Shown piece after piece: positions 1-7,956 of a DNA stretch of 64,000 nucleotides. The notes beneath the pieces are model-generated. The model was not told the origin of the DNA. It saw only the letters and a program-made list of their open reading frames with translations, and ran no database searches. The stretch covers positions 55,561 through 119,560 of the forward strand of contig NZ_JXJU01000007.1 in NCBI RefSeq assembly GCF_002441655.1, given 5' to 3'. Position 1 is the stretch's first letter. Every line of letters starts with the position of its first letter. This DNA comes from Lactococcus fujiensis JCM 16395 (lineage in GTDB: Bacteria > Bacillota > Bacilli > Lactobacillales > Streptococcaceae). The position numbers and the translations under genes are program-made.

Positions 1-65
1 AAGGAAGAAAAGCAACACAGCGAGCTTATGCACATCTCGGTTACCCTTACCCTACCGAAAACTAA
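1..65 (+). CDS. C-terminal end of an upstream gene (partial)
   Basis: The third reading frame is open from the window edge to a TAA at 63-65, ending in the residues GYPYPTEN. It is followed within 20 bases by a rho-independent terminator, which fits the end of a real gene. The visible piece (about 20 residues) is too short to identify. The other two frames on this strand also stay open here, so the frame choice rests mainly on the terminator position. Confidence 0.4.
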   Translation, partial: GRKATQRAYAHLGYPYPTEN

Positions 66-82
66 TTTTGTTAAGACTGCTA

Positions 83-112
83 AAAAAACTGCAAAATATT
101 GCAGTTTTTTTT
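83..112 (+). terminator. Rho-independent terminator of the upstream gene
   Basis: The stem ACTGCAA/TTGCAGT with an AATA loop is extended by A-run/T-run pairing and ends in a run of eight T. It separates the upstream gene from the glnR promoter. Confidence 0.85.
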
Positions 113-156
113 AATTTTTCTTGCTATTTATGACAAAAAAATTAAATACATTTCGA

Positions 157-173
157 TGTAAGATAATCTAACA
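157..173 (+). promoter_or_regulatory. GlnR operator box
   Basis: TGTAA-N7-TAACA matches the GlnR/TnrA consensus TGTNA-N7-TNACA exactly. It ends 8 bases before the -35 hexamer of the glnR promoter. The position implies autoregulation of glnR-glnA by GlnR in response to glutamine, as known in streptococci and lactococci. Confidence 0.85.
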
Positions 174-180
174 TCTATGC

Positions 181-209
181 TTGACAGTCCCATTTTCAAA
201 GGCTATAAT
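181..209 (+). promoter_or_regulatory. glnRA promoter
   Basis: Perfect consensus hexamers TTGACA (181-186) and TATAAT (204-209) are separated by 17 bases. The GlnR box lies just upstream, so this is the regulated promoter of the glnR-glnA operon. Confidence 0.9.
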
Positions 210-232
210 AAACGACATGGAGGAATGACAGA

Positions 233-601
233 TTGAAAGAGCGTGAACTTAGACGTTCAATGGCAGTTCTGCCAATTGGAACGGTGATGAAATTGACAGA
301 CCTATCTGCTCGCCAGATTCGTTACTATGAGGAACAGCACTTGATTTTCCCTGAACGAAATGAAGGGAACAGAAGAATGTACTCGCTCAATGACATTGAT
401 GTCCTTTTTGAAATCAGCGATTTGCTTTCAGAAGGAAATAATGTTGCCGAAATAAAGCAAATTTTTGCTAAACAGAAGGTGAAAAAAGCAAGATCACTTT
501 CAATTAATGAGGTTCACGCAGCCTTAGAGCATGAGTTTACTCAACAAGGACGTTTTAATAATCTTTCAGATTCCAGTCACTTTAGTCAACCGAGGATGTA
601 A
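233..601 (+). CDS. glnR: Glutamine synthetase repressor GlnR (MerR family)
   Basis: This 122-residue DNA-binding protein represses glnRA and ammonium or glutamine uptake genes when nitrogen is plentiful. The N-terminal MerR-type winged helix-turn-helix (about residues 14-80) contains LSARQIRYYE and GNRRMYS, both typical of GlnR. The start is a TTG: GGAGG at 219-223 lies 9 bases upstream and no ATG is better placed. It is followed by glnA after 59 bases and preceded by a GlnR box, so the operon is autoregulated. The length is within the normal range for the family (about 120-135). Confidence 0.93.
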   Translation: MKERELRRSMAVLPIGTVMKLTDLSARQIRYYEEQHLIFPERNEGNRRMYSLNDIDVLFEISDLLSEGNNVAEIKQIFAKQKVKKARSLSINEVHAALEHEFTQQGRFNNLSDSSHFSQPRM

Positions 602-660
602 GAATTTTTGACATTGGTCTATATTCTTTCATCAAATTAAAAATGTAGGAGCACTTTTTT

Positions 661-2001
661 ATGACAATCACAGCTGCAGACATCCGTCGAGATGTTAAAG
701 AGAAAGACATCAAGTTTTTACGTTTGATGTTTACCGATATCCTCGGTACACTTAAGAACGTAGAAGTACCTGCTACGGATGAGCAATTGGACAAACTTTT
801 TGAAAATAAGATGATGTTTGATGGTTCTTCAATTGAAGGTTTTGTACGTATCAACGAATCAGATATGTATCTTTACCCAGACCTAAACACTTGGATTGTA
901 TTCCCATGGGGCGACGAGTATGGTAAAGTTGCTGGTGTTATTTGTGACGTTTACACACCAGAAGGTGAACCTTTTGCAGGAGATCCACGTGGTGTCTTGA
1001 AACGTAATCTTAAGAAAATGGTAGACGCGGGTTTTGAAAGCTTTAATCTCGGACCAGAACCAGAATTCTTCCTTTTCAAATTGAACGAAAAAGAAGAACC
1101 TACACTTGAAGTCAATGATAAAGGCGGTTACTTTGATCTTGCTCCCACAGATCTTGCAGGCAACACGCGTCGTGAAATTGTAAATGTTTTGACTGATTTG
1201 GGATTTGAAGTTGAGGCTTCACACCATGAAGTAGCTGTTGGACAACATGAGATTGACTTCAAGTATGCGAATGCCCTCAAAGCTTGTGATAACATTCAAA
1301 TTTTTAAACTTGTCGTTAAAACTATTGCACGTAAACATGGTCTTCATGCAACATTTATGGCAAAACCTAAATTTGGCATCAATGGTTCGGGGATGCATTG
1401 TAATATGTCACTGTTTACAGCAGATGGAAAAAATGCATTTGATGAACCAAATGGGGATTTAGGACTATCCGATGTAGCTCACAGCTTTATTGCAGGACTT
1501 TTGAAACATGCTTATAATTTTACTGCGATAACAAATCCAACGGTAAATTCATACAAACGTTTGGTGCCAGGCTATGAAGCTCCAGTTTATATTGCGTGGG
1601 CTGGACGTAACCGTTCACCATTGATTCGTGTCCCTGCATCCCGTGGAATGTCAACACGGGTAGAACTTCGTGCAGTTGATCCAACTGCTAATCCATATCT
1701 TGCACTTGCAGTTTTACTTGCCTCAGGTCTTGATGGAGTTAACAATAAACTTGAAGCACCTGAAGCAATCGAATCTAATATTTATGTGATGACCGAAGAT
1801 GAGCGCAGAGAACATGGAATTACAGATTTGCCTTCAACTTTACACAATGCTGTTAAAGCACTTCGTGAAGATGATGTCGTTATTGAAGCTCTCGGAAGTC
1901 ATGTTTTGACAAATTTTGTGGAAGCAAAGAGGATCGAATGGGCATCTTACGCACAGTTTGTGACACAATGGGAAATTGACAATTATTTGGAACTTTATTA
2001 A
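661..2001 (+). CDS. glnA: Glutamine synthetase, type I
   Basis: This enzyme makes glutamine from glutamate, ammonia and ATP in the cytoplasm. The 446-residue length fits the GSI-alpha class of Firmicutes, which is feedback-inhibited and lacks the adenylylation insert. Visible signatures are FDGSSIEGF near residue 57, [11 protein letters not shown] near 129, the ATP-site block around 240-255 ([12 protein letters not shown]) and RVPASRG near 326. AGGAG lies a few bases before the ATG. It is the second gene of the glnR operon and is closed by a strong terminator. Apart from GlnR control nothing looks unusual. Confidence 0.97.
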   Translation: MTITAADIRRDVKEKDIKFLRLMFTDILGTLKNVEVPATDEQLDKLFENKMMFDGSSIEGFVRINESDMYLYPDLNTWIVFPWGDEYGKVAGVICDVYTPEGEPFAGDPRGVLKRNLKKMVDAGFESFNLGPEPEFFLFKLNEKEEPTLEVNDKGGYFDLAPTDLAGNTRREIVNVLTDLGFEVEASHHEVAVGQHEIDFKYANALKACDNIQIFKLVVKTIARKHGLHATFMAKPKFGINGSGMHCNMSLFTADGKNAFDEPNGDLGLSDVAHSFIAGLLKHAYNFTAITNPTVNSYKRLVPGYEAPVYIAWAGRNRSPLIRVPASRGMSTRVELRAVDPTANPYLALAVLLASGLDGVNNKLEAPEAIESNIYVMTEDERREHGITDLPSTLHNAVKALREDDVVIEALGSHVLTNFVEAKRIEWASYAQFVTQWEIDNYLELY

Positions 2002-2007
2002 GAAATC

Positions 2008-2031
2008 AAAAGCATCTATGGATGCTTTTTT
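2008..2031 (+). terminator. glnA terminator
   Basis: AAAAGCATC and GATGCTTTTTT form a stem around a TATG loop, immediately after the glnA stop codon. Confidence 0.9.
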
Positions 2032-2088
2032 ATATTGTTGATAGTAATTGAATATGCTATGATAACGCTAAAATTAGGAGGGAGGCAA

Positions 2089-2820
2089 ACGAAGAAACCA
2101 GTAGCTCTGATCGTGAGTATAACAATTGTACTGGTTTGTTTAATATTGAGCGTGATTTTGTATTCTGATAGTAAAAAAACCCAGGAGCATACGATAGCTA
2201 CTCCTCAATTTAACTTACCTAAACAGGTTCAATTTGATGGGAAAAGGTATTTTGAAAGTGCCATTCTAAGTTTTTCTCCGCAAACAGATAATAACTCTCA
2301 ATTTAATTTGTCAGGCCTGAAGGAGATTGGACAAAAAGGAAAGAATCCACACAGTCAATATTCAAATTAACGATTTTTCTCAGTCTGACTTTGTAGGACG
2401 AACGATGACCCAAAAATACAAAGGAATTACTCCAACAGGATCAAACCTTTATGTTGATTCGATTGATCGAGTGAAATCTTTGCCTCAAGCTTTTCAAATG
2501 CTTAATCCTAAAAGAGTAAATCTGGAAGGGCAATATTTAAAAGGATCTGACCTAACATCGTTTTTATCAGGGGCTACGCTTGCGTTGCAAGATTTAAAGA
2601 AAACACATCGAATTTTAAGTGAAACTCCAGTTGCGGAAGTTTATTATTACCATGAAGAAAATCAAAATGTTTTTTGAATGCAGAAATTTATGATGAAGGT
2701 GCAGCCTCTTTTGTTATTGCAATAGAACCCCCAGAAGGTAAAACAGTTGAGGGATGGACCTTACCTAATGACATTAGTAAATTACCAATTTGGAAATTTT
2801 ATCTTGCTGGTGAGAAATAA
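2089..2820 (+). pseudogene. Broken membrane-anchored extracellular protein
   Basis: Three lesions disrupt one ancestral gene. AGGAGGGAGG is followed at normal spacing by ACG AAG AAA CCA, which looks like an ATG start mutated to ACG (2089-2091). The frame shifts near 2335-2345 in an A-rich run, and again near 2670-2676 in a run of T. Joined, the product would have a short N-terminal membrane anchor (residues about 5-25) and an outer domain ending in KFYLAGEK at a TAA near 2820. The family is not recognised. The two homopolymer frameshifts could be sequencing errors, but the lost start codon argues for real decay. Confidence 0.7.
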
Positions 2821-2925
2821 TATTTCTAACTAAAACACAAATCGATTTTCAAGAACAGTTTTATTGAATTTTTTGTAGATATTAGATAAAATTAATTAAG
2901 TAAAAGATTAGAAAGCGAATACAAT

Positions 2926-3390
2926 ATGGACAATACAGAAAGTTTGAAGGCCTCACTTCTAGGCTTGGAATATGGGAAAGTTGCGACACTTGCGATGGTT
3001 GAACGTGGAGCCTATGCAGAACCAGAAGACATTGCAGAACCAGAACCAGATGATGCCATTACAGGTGCTTCAAAATTTCAATCTAGTGTGATCACTGATT
3101 TAGCACAAGAAGTTCAACTGGAAGGTGAGGATTTAACAATTGTTAAACGTCGCGATGAAGACGAAGCAATGACTCAGGCTGATTTTGATTGGTTTATTGA
3201 ACAAATGACTAAGAAAAAACATCTTGTAATCGTTGAGTGCCTTGCAATGGGAACGACTGAAATCAAAGCTTTTTTGAATACTCTGATCGATAAAAATTTG
3301 CTCAAATCAACGAAACTTGTCTTACTAGATTTACCTACTATTGAGTTCATGACATTGCGTGATACGTTTGCTGGTGTGATTGAATTATAA
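2926..3390 (+). CDS. Uncharacterised acidic cytoplasmic protein
   Basis: The gene encodes 154 residues with no signal peptide or membrane segment. The N-terminal half is strongly acidic, with a proline/glutamate-rich segment near residues 31-43 (EPEDIAEPEPDD). The C-terminal half (about 80-154) alternates hydrophobic strands and charged helices (LVIVECLA, KLVLLDL), suggesting a compact alpha/beta domain. The ribosome site is weak (GAAAG). It stands alone between a pseudogene and the convergent chorismate mutase, sharing that gene's terminator. I do not recognise the family. Confidence 0.75.
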   Translation: MDNTESLKASLLGLEYGKVATLAMVERGAYAEPEDIAEPEPDDAITGASKFQSSVITDLAQEVQLEGEDLTIVKRRDEDEAMTQADFDWFIEQMTKKKHLVIVECLAMGTTEIKAFLNTLIDKNLLKSTKLVLLDLPTIEFMTLRDTFAGVIEL

Positions 3391-3414
3391 GGTGAGGCTG
3401 TGAAATAATCCATC

Positions 3415-3452
3415 TAAAAAAGACTTTGCTTGGACAAAGTCTTTATTTTTTT
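3415..3452. terminator. Bidirectional terminator
   Basis: AAAAAAGACTTTG and CAAAGTCTTTATTTTTTT pair around a short loop with A/T runs on both sides. It serves the convergent genes ending at 3390 (+) and 3443 (-). Confidence 0.88.
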
Positions 3453-3712
3453 AAAAATTGTGTTTGGAATTCACGTGAGTGGGCCATGATATCTTTGTAA
3501 GTACTGACAATAGACGCTTGATAGTCGGGGTTTTTAACATATGAACCAACTTTGTCGAGGACAATTTGTTCGCGATTACTGTCAAGAACGGCTTTCCCGC
3601 TCTTTTTTTTGTACTCAGCAACTTGCAGGACCAGCACCATTCTGTGCTCAATTAAGGCTGTCAATGCCTGATCTGTTTCGTCAATTTGTTTTCTAATTTC
3701 ATCTAAATTCAT
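3443..3712 (-). CDS. Chorismate mutase, monofunctional AroQ type
   Basis: This 89-residue all-helical protein converts chorismate to prephenate for phenylalanine and tyrosine synthesis. The family pattern is clear: LDEIRKQIDETD at the N-terminus with the substrate-binding Arg, then EHRMVLVLQVAEYKK with a second Arg/Lys pair, then D..RE near residue 44. The length is that of a stand-alone CM_2 domain. It lies alone on the minus strand. There is no Shine-Dalgarno: TATAAT ends 6 bases before the ATG, so the mRNA is probably leaderless. Confidence 0.88.
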   Translation of the reverse strand: MNLDEIRKQIDETDQALTALIEHRMVLVLQVAEYKKKSGKAVLDSNREQIVLDKVGSYVKNPDYQASIVSTYKDIMAHSREFQTQFLKK

Positions 3713-3724
3713 GAGTTTATTATA
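3710..3724 (-). promoter_or_regulatory. Extended -10 promoter placing +1 at the chorismate mutase ATG
   Basis: Read on the minus strand, TGA-TATAAT is followed by AAACTC and ATG. The -10 ends 6 bases before the start codon, which leaves no room for a 5' leader. Confidence 0.65.
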
Positions 3725-3771
3725 TCAGAATTAGTTTGAAAAGTGTATAATATTCTCAAAAGGAAAACACA

Positions 3772-4242
3772 ATGGAAATTAGAAAAGCAGAAGAAAAAGA
3801 CTGTCCGGTCTTATTGACGTTACTGAGTCAAATTAGTCGTTACCATTATCTAGGACGTCCAGATATTTTTAGAGCTGACAGTAGTAAATACTCACTTCAA
3901 CAAGTGAAAGAAATGATTGCCAGCATTAACCAACCTATTTTTGTTGCTGTTGATGAAAGCGATGAGGTGTTGGGTTACGCCATGATAAAAATCAAGACAC
4001 AGGTGGACCATCCCGTGCTTGCACCCTTTAAAGTTCTCTATTTAGATGATTTGTGCGTTGACGAAAAAGCAAGGAAAAGCGGAATTGGTCATGAGTTAAT
4101 GGACCATATTAAAACATATGCCAAAACGATAGGTTGTTCACGCATAGAATTAAATGTTTGGGACTTTCCCGGTTCAGCAGAAACTTTTTATGAAGAAAAT
4201 GGCTTCCGTGTTCAGCGACGAGGAATGGAATTTTGGTTATAA
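3772..4242 (+). CDS. GNAT family N-acetyltransferase
   Basis: The 156-residue protein has the GCN5-related acetyltransferase fold. LYLDDLCVDEKARKSGIGHEL (about 92-112) contains strand beta-4 and the acetyl-CoA loop R-K-S-G-I-G-H, and FYEENGF near residue 140 is the usual C-terminal motif. The acceptor substrate cannot be told from sequence. AAAGGA precedes the ATG. The TGTATAAT promoter at 3744-3751 is arranged back to back with the chorismate mutase promoter. Confidence 0.88.
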   Translation: MEIRKAEEKDCPVLLTLLSQISRYHYLGRPDIFRADSSKYSLQQVKEMIASINQPIFVAVDESDEVLGYAMIKIKTQVDHPVLAPFKVLYLDDLCVDEKARKSGIGHELMDHIKTYAKTIGCSRIELNVWDFPGSAETFYEENGFRVQRRGMEFWL

Positions 4243-4350
4243 AAGTTAACTCGGAAGACCGGGCTTTTTCTTTATTCACTACTTGACAATATAAATTAGC
4301 TAGTGTATACCACGGTAGTATATTATATAAAATAGTGAAAGAGAAACAGG

Positions 4351-4680
4351 TTGGGAGAAATAAATCCACAATTATTGAAAGGGGCGCTTGACGGGGCTTG
4401 CTTCTTGTGATTTCTCAAGGGGAAACTTGTGTGGTACGCAATTACTGAAAAGCTTGAAAAAATGGGCTTTCTGTCCATTGCAGCAGGTACGATATATCCA
4501 ATTCTACAAAAATTAGAGCGAACAGGTTTAATTGCTGGAGAAATGCGTGCTTCAACTGAGGGACCAAAAAGGAAAAATTTCACAATTACTTTAGCAGGAA
4601 AGACTAGACTAGAAGAATTCTTAAAAGATTGGGACAATTTGACAGCAGCTATGACACACTTAATAGGGGAAATAAATTAA
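4351..4680 (+). pseudogene. PadR family regulator, frameshifted
   Basis: The reading frame starting at TTG 4351 gives GEINPQLLKGALDGA, a typical PadR N-terminus, but stops at a TGA near 4408. Shifting frame recovers LVISQGET, and a second compensating shift near 4425 leads to YAITEKLEKMGF and the winged-helix block AGTIYPILQKLERTGLI. The remainder runs in frame to 4680. One base appears lost near 4400 and one gained near 4425. An internal GTG at 4429 could in principle start an 83-residue fragment lacking the first helix. PadR proteins repress adjacent membrane-protein genes, and the following gene is also broken. Confidence 0.78.
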
Positions 4681-4896
4681 TGAAGACGAAAGATATTATG
4701 ATCGAAAATAATCAATATCGAGAGCTGCTCAATGAAGAAAATAAATCTTTTTATAAGGCCCTCCTGTTAACTGTCCGCAGCCGAAGTTTTTTTAAAAGAT
4801 GAACAAGTTTACGAAGAGCTTCTATATTTTAGAATTAATCAAAAAAATGAAAATATAGAAGCATTACAAAGCGGCCAAAAATCTCAATTTCAATAA
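4681..4896 (+). pseudogene. Remnant of a DUF1129-like protein
   Basis: An ATG overlapping the PadR stop opens a frame beginning MKTKDIMIENNQYRELL that stops within 40 codons. A frame shift around a run of seven T near 4787-4796 restores KDEQVYEELLYF and a TAA near 4896. The residue pattern (short helices rich in E, L and R before a lost membrane part) resembles the N-terminus of DUF1129 membrane proteins, which often follow PadR genes. The assignment to that family is tentative; the disruption itself is clear. Confidence 0.55.
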
Positions 4897-4965
4897 ATTG
4901 AACAAAAATTACCGTTGCCCAAAGAATACACAATGTGCTATAATTACTTCTGAGGAAATAAATCA

Positions 4966-5511
4966 ATGAAAAGCCCGTTAATGTCGCATTTTGATACAGA
5001 TATTGAAATTCCTGATTCACTTAGAACGGAAAACAAAATATATTATCGTGAATACTTAAAAGATTACGTCTCACTATTTTCATATGGTGCTGTAGGACGA
5101 CATCAATTAAACGATTTACAACGCGAAATTTTGCTTGAAATCATTCAACTTGATCACAATAATCAATTGGCAATCGATTTTTATGGTAAAACTGCAATCG
5201 ATTTGGCAACAGAACGCTATAATACAAGGGAAATCGATTGGCGAAAAATAAGACGTAGCGCCAAGTCGTGGGGCCCTTTTTTAGTAGTTACGTTTTTCCT
5301 TCTCCTTTATTTTTCAATTAAATTAAACAACTTTGTCGGATTGGATGCTTTTATTCTCATTTCTGGGTTCAAGTTAATTGGACCAATAAATGACTACTTA
5401 CTTAAGCATGAAAGTCGGATAATGCGCACCAGAGTGAAGTGGGTGATTTATGTACTTTGGTTTATTTTATGGGGCGCACTCAATATATTAATATTTTCCT
5501 TGTTTGGTTGA
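4966..5511 (+). CDS. Small integral membrane protein of unknown function
   Basis: The 181-residue protein has a soluble N-terminal half (about 1-105), then hydrophobic segments near 107-125, 128-142 and 162-180. The N-terminal part (YREYLKDYVSLFSYGAVG, LQREILLEII) is helical and charged. It lies downstream of the broken PadR/DUF1129-like pair in the same direction but has its own TGC-TATAAT promoter (4938-4946) and a TGAGGA ribosome site. The family is not recognised; it may be the surviving member of a PadR-controlled membrane cluster. Confidence 0.75.
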   Translation: MKSPLMSHFDTDIEIPDSLRTENKIYYREYLKDYVSLFSYGAVGRHQLNDLQREILLEIIQLDHNNQLAIDFYGKTAIDLATERYNTREIDWRKIRRSAKSWGPFLVVTFFLLLYFSIKLNNFVGLDAFILISGFKLIGPINDYLLKHESRIMRTRVKWVIYVLWFILWGALNILIFSLFG

Positions 5512-5630
5512 TATAGCATGGATAAAAATGGTCTCAAAAAATGATATAATGAAGTTAATATCAATAGAGGCTTTTTTATTTTATCCAGAATGTGAAAAAT
5601 TTGCCTTATTTGCGAAAAAAGTGAGAAAAA

Positions 5631-6119
5631 ATGAACAAACAAGAAAAAATTGATGCCTACGAATTACTCAATCTTCAACTAAAAGGGCTTTTGAGTGAAC
5701 AAAATTACACCATTTCTAATTTGTCTAATGCGGCAGCTTTGCTTTGGTCAACCTTACCACAGCAAGTCTACACCGGTTTTTACTTGTTCAACGGGGAGCA
5801 ATTAATTTTGGGCCCTTTTCAAGGCTCAGTTTCTTGTGTTGAAATTGCTTTAGGGAAGGGTGTTTGCGGTCAGTCTGCCCAAGATCGTGAAACGATTATT
5901 GTTGAAAATGTAAAAGAACACAAAAATTATATTTCTTGTGATAGTAAAGCAATGTCTGAAATTGTTGTTCCATTGATTAAAAATAATAAGCTCGTTGGCG
6001 TTCTTGATTTAGACAGCACAGAAATTGGTTTTTATGATGAGGTCGATCAAAAATATCTTTCAGAATTTGCCGATATTTTATGTGATGAGACTGATTTTAA
6101 ATTTTTCGAAATTGGTTAA
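5631..6119 (+). CDS. Free methionine-(R)-sulfoxide reductase, GAF domain
   Basis: The 162 residues form a single GAF domain of the fRMsr (YebR/MsrC) type, which reduces free Met-R-sulfoxide with thioredoxin. Three conserved cysteines are visible in the expected order: SVSC near residue 67, GVCGQ near 80 and YISCDS near 104, plus the strand VGVLDLDS near 123. It precedes dnaX with a gap of 106 bases. It probably repairs oxidative damage to the methionine pool. Substrate specificity is inferred from the family. Confidence 0.9.
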   Translation: MNKQEKIDAYELLNLQLKGLLSEQNYTISNLSNAAALLWSTLPQQVYTGFYLFNGEQLILGPFQGSVSCVEIALGKGVCGQSAQDRETIIVENVKEHKNYISCDSKAMSEIVVPLIKNNKLVGVLDLDSTEIGFYDEVDQKYLSEFADILCDETDFKFFEIG

Positions 6120-6122
6120 ATT

Positions 6123-6139
6123 GAAAATACAGAAGCCAA
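6123..6139 (+). repeat. 17-bp copy of the dnaX 5' coding sequence
   Basis: GAAAATACAGAAGCCAA here is repeated exactly at 6248-6264, where it encodes RKYRSQ of DnaX. After the 17 identical bases both copies continue with related but degenerate sequence (GTT..., GAGAT...GG). It looks like a partial duplication of the start of dnaX placed about 100 bases upstream. Confidence 0.7.
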
Positions 6140-6225
6140 TGTTGTCGAGATACTTTTGGATAGGCACATAGGTGTCGCAGCCAAAATGGACAATCACGGA
6201 GATCGAATTAATCAGGAAGGAAACT

Positions 6226-7899
6226 ATGTCATACCAAGCGCTATATAGAAAATACAGAAGCCAACGTTTTGATGAGATGGTTGGGCAAGAGGTTGTTGCG
6301 ACAACCTTAAAAAATGCAATCGTCAATCATCAGATTTCGCACGCTTATTTATTTAGTGGACCACGTGGAACAGGAAAGACGTCAGCTGCTAAAATATTTG
6401 CGAAAGCTATTAATTGCCCCAATCAAGTTGATGGAGAGCCTTGTAATAATTGTTTTATTTGCGATTCGATTACCAAGGGAACGCTTGAAGACGTCATTGA
6501 ACTTGATGCGGCAAGTAACAATGGAGTTGATGAGATTCGTGAGATTCGGGATAAATCAACTTACGCGGCAACTCATGCCACATATAAAGTATATATTATC
6601 GATGAAGTCCATATGCTATCAACAGGGGCTTTTAATGCGCTGTTGAAAACGCTTGAAGAACCAACTGAAAATGTCGTTTTTGTCTTGGCAACGACTGAAT
6701 TGCAAAAGATCCCAGCCACAATTATTTCTCGGGTACAACGCTTTGCTTTTAAATCAATAACGACAAATGAAATTCAAGGCCATTTAGCAGATGTTCTTCA
6801 AGAAGAAAAAATAGAATTTGATCCGACTGCATTAGAAGTTATCGCCAAATCAGCCGAAGGAGGAATGCGTGATGCCCTTTCATTGCTAGATCAAGCCCTT
6901 TCATTTTCTGACGGTCAATTGAAAGAAAAAGATGCGCTCTTAGTAACGGGCTCCATTGCAAATGAGGCACTGATCGCTTATGTAGACGCCCTTAAACAAA
7001 ACGATGAAACGTCAGCTCTGACGGAGTTGGACAAAATCTTCCTTGAAGGTAAAAATATGCTTCGATTCACAGAGGATTTATTGGCTTATTTCCGCGATAT
7101 GCTACTTAAAGCTGATGAAAAGAATCGCACACAACTTTTTAGCTGGATTGACATCGCGATTGACTCTCTGAAAAATATTAAGGAAACAACACATACCAAA
7201 ATAGCTGCGGATGTAATGACTATGAGACTCGCTGAAGTTTATCAGACCCCAGTAAGTTCATTGGGAAGCAATCAAGAATTGCAGGAAGTATTGCAGGGAT
7301 TTTCAAAATTAAGTCAAGATTACAAGGCATTAAGTCAAGAAATTTCGGAATTAAAAGCACAAATTGCATCAGGTACCGTTCAAACAAAAGTACAGGCCTC
7401 AGCAACTCCTGTGGTCAGTGCTGATAAATCAAAATCGTCAGGGCATTCAAATTCAGTTAATCGTGATTTGATATATAAGGCTCTTGGCGAAGCAACGCGT
7501 GAGGCACTCAATGCGGCCAATAAAGCCTGGCCAGAATTAGTTGCAAGTATCAGTATTCCAGCAGAGCGTGCTCTTTTGAATAATACGAAACCGGCAGCGG
7601 CTGGTGAGCATTATTTGGTTGTGACATTTCCCCACGTTAACTTGGCAAAGCGCGTGACTGAGAATGCCGAATTGCAATTAACATGTGGCAATTTGCTCAG
7701 TTCTATCGCAGGTTTTTCACCTGAAATCATTGCATTGGCAGAGTCTGATTGGAAAGAAATTCGGAGTGAGTATGTTGCTGAATTGAAAACTAAAAAGTCG
7801 CCTTCTGAAGAAGTTGAAGAGCAGAAAGAACTAGAAGATGAAGGACTAGCCATGGCGAAATCTCTATTTGGTGAAAAAGTCGTTGAAATTGATGATTAA
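6226..7899 (+). CDS. dnaX: DNA polymerase III subunit gamma/tau
   Basis: This is the clamp-loader ATPase of the replisome. The 557-residue protein begins MSYQALYRKYRSQRF, the standard DnaX opening. The Walker A is GPRGTGKTSAAK near residue 45; four zinc-binding cysteines follow (NCPN..CNNCFIC, about 64-79). Walker B/DEVH lies near 125 and the sensor SRVQRF near 170. The C-terminal third holds the polymerase and helicase contacts. ATG 6226 was chosen over the upstream GTG because GGAAGG sits 5 bases before it and family homology begins there. No obvious slippery site for a short gamma form was seen. Confidence 0.95.
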   Translation: MSYQALYRKYRSQRFDEMVGQEVVATTLKNAIVNHQISHAYLFSGPRGTGKTSAAKIFAKAINCPNQVDGEPCNNCFICDSITKGTLEDVIELDAASNNGVDEIREIRDKSTYAATHATYKVYIIDEVHMLSTGAFNALLKTLEEPTENVVFVLATTELQKIPATIISRVQRFAFKSITTNEIQGHLADVLQEEKIEFDPTALEVIAKSAEGGMRDALSLLDQALSFSDGQLKEKDALLVTGSIANEALIAYVDALKQNDETSALTELDKIFLEGKNMLRFTEDLLAYFRDMLLKADEKNRTQLFSWIDIAIDSLKNIKETTHTKIAADVMTMRLAEVYQTPVSSLGSNQELQEVLQGFSKLSQDYKALSQEISELKAQIASGTVQTKVQASATPVVSADKSKSSGHSNSVNRDLIYKALGEATREALNAANKAWPELVASISIPAERALLNNTKPAAAGEHYLVVTFPHVNLAKRVTENAELQLTCGNLLSSIAGFSPEIIALAESDWKEIRSEYVAELKTKKSPSEEVEEQKELEDEGLAMAKSLFGEKVVEIDD

Positions 7900-7920
7900 A
7901 TTTTTGTTAAAGATGAAACA

Positions 7921-7946
7921 AAAAAACCGCTCTTTGGCGGTTTTTT
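7921..7946. terminator. Bidirectional terminator between dnaX and lysP
   Basis: AAAAAACCGC and GCGGTTTTTT flank a six-base loop, so the structure has a T run in both directions. Confidence 0.92.
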
Positions 7947-7956
7947 ACTTATTTAT

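Noticed and set aside
6172..6225. Upstream GTG start for dnaX
   Set aside because: GGAAGG lies at correct spacing from ATG 6226, where the conserved MSYQALYRKYR opening begins.
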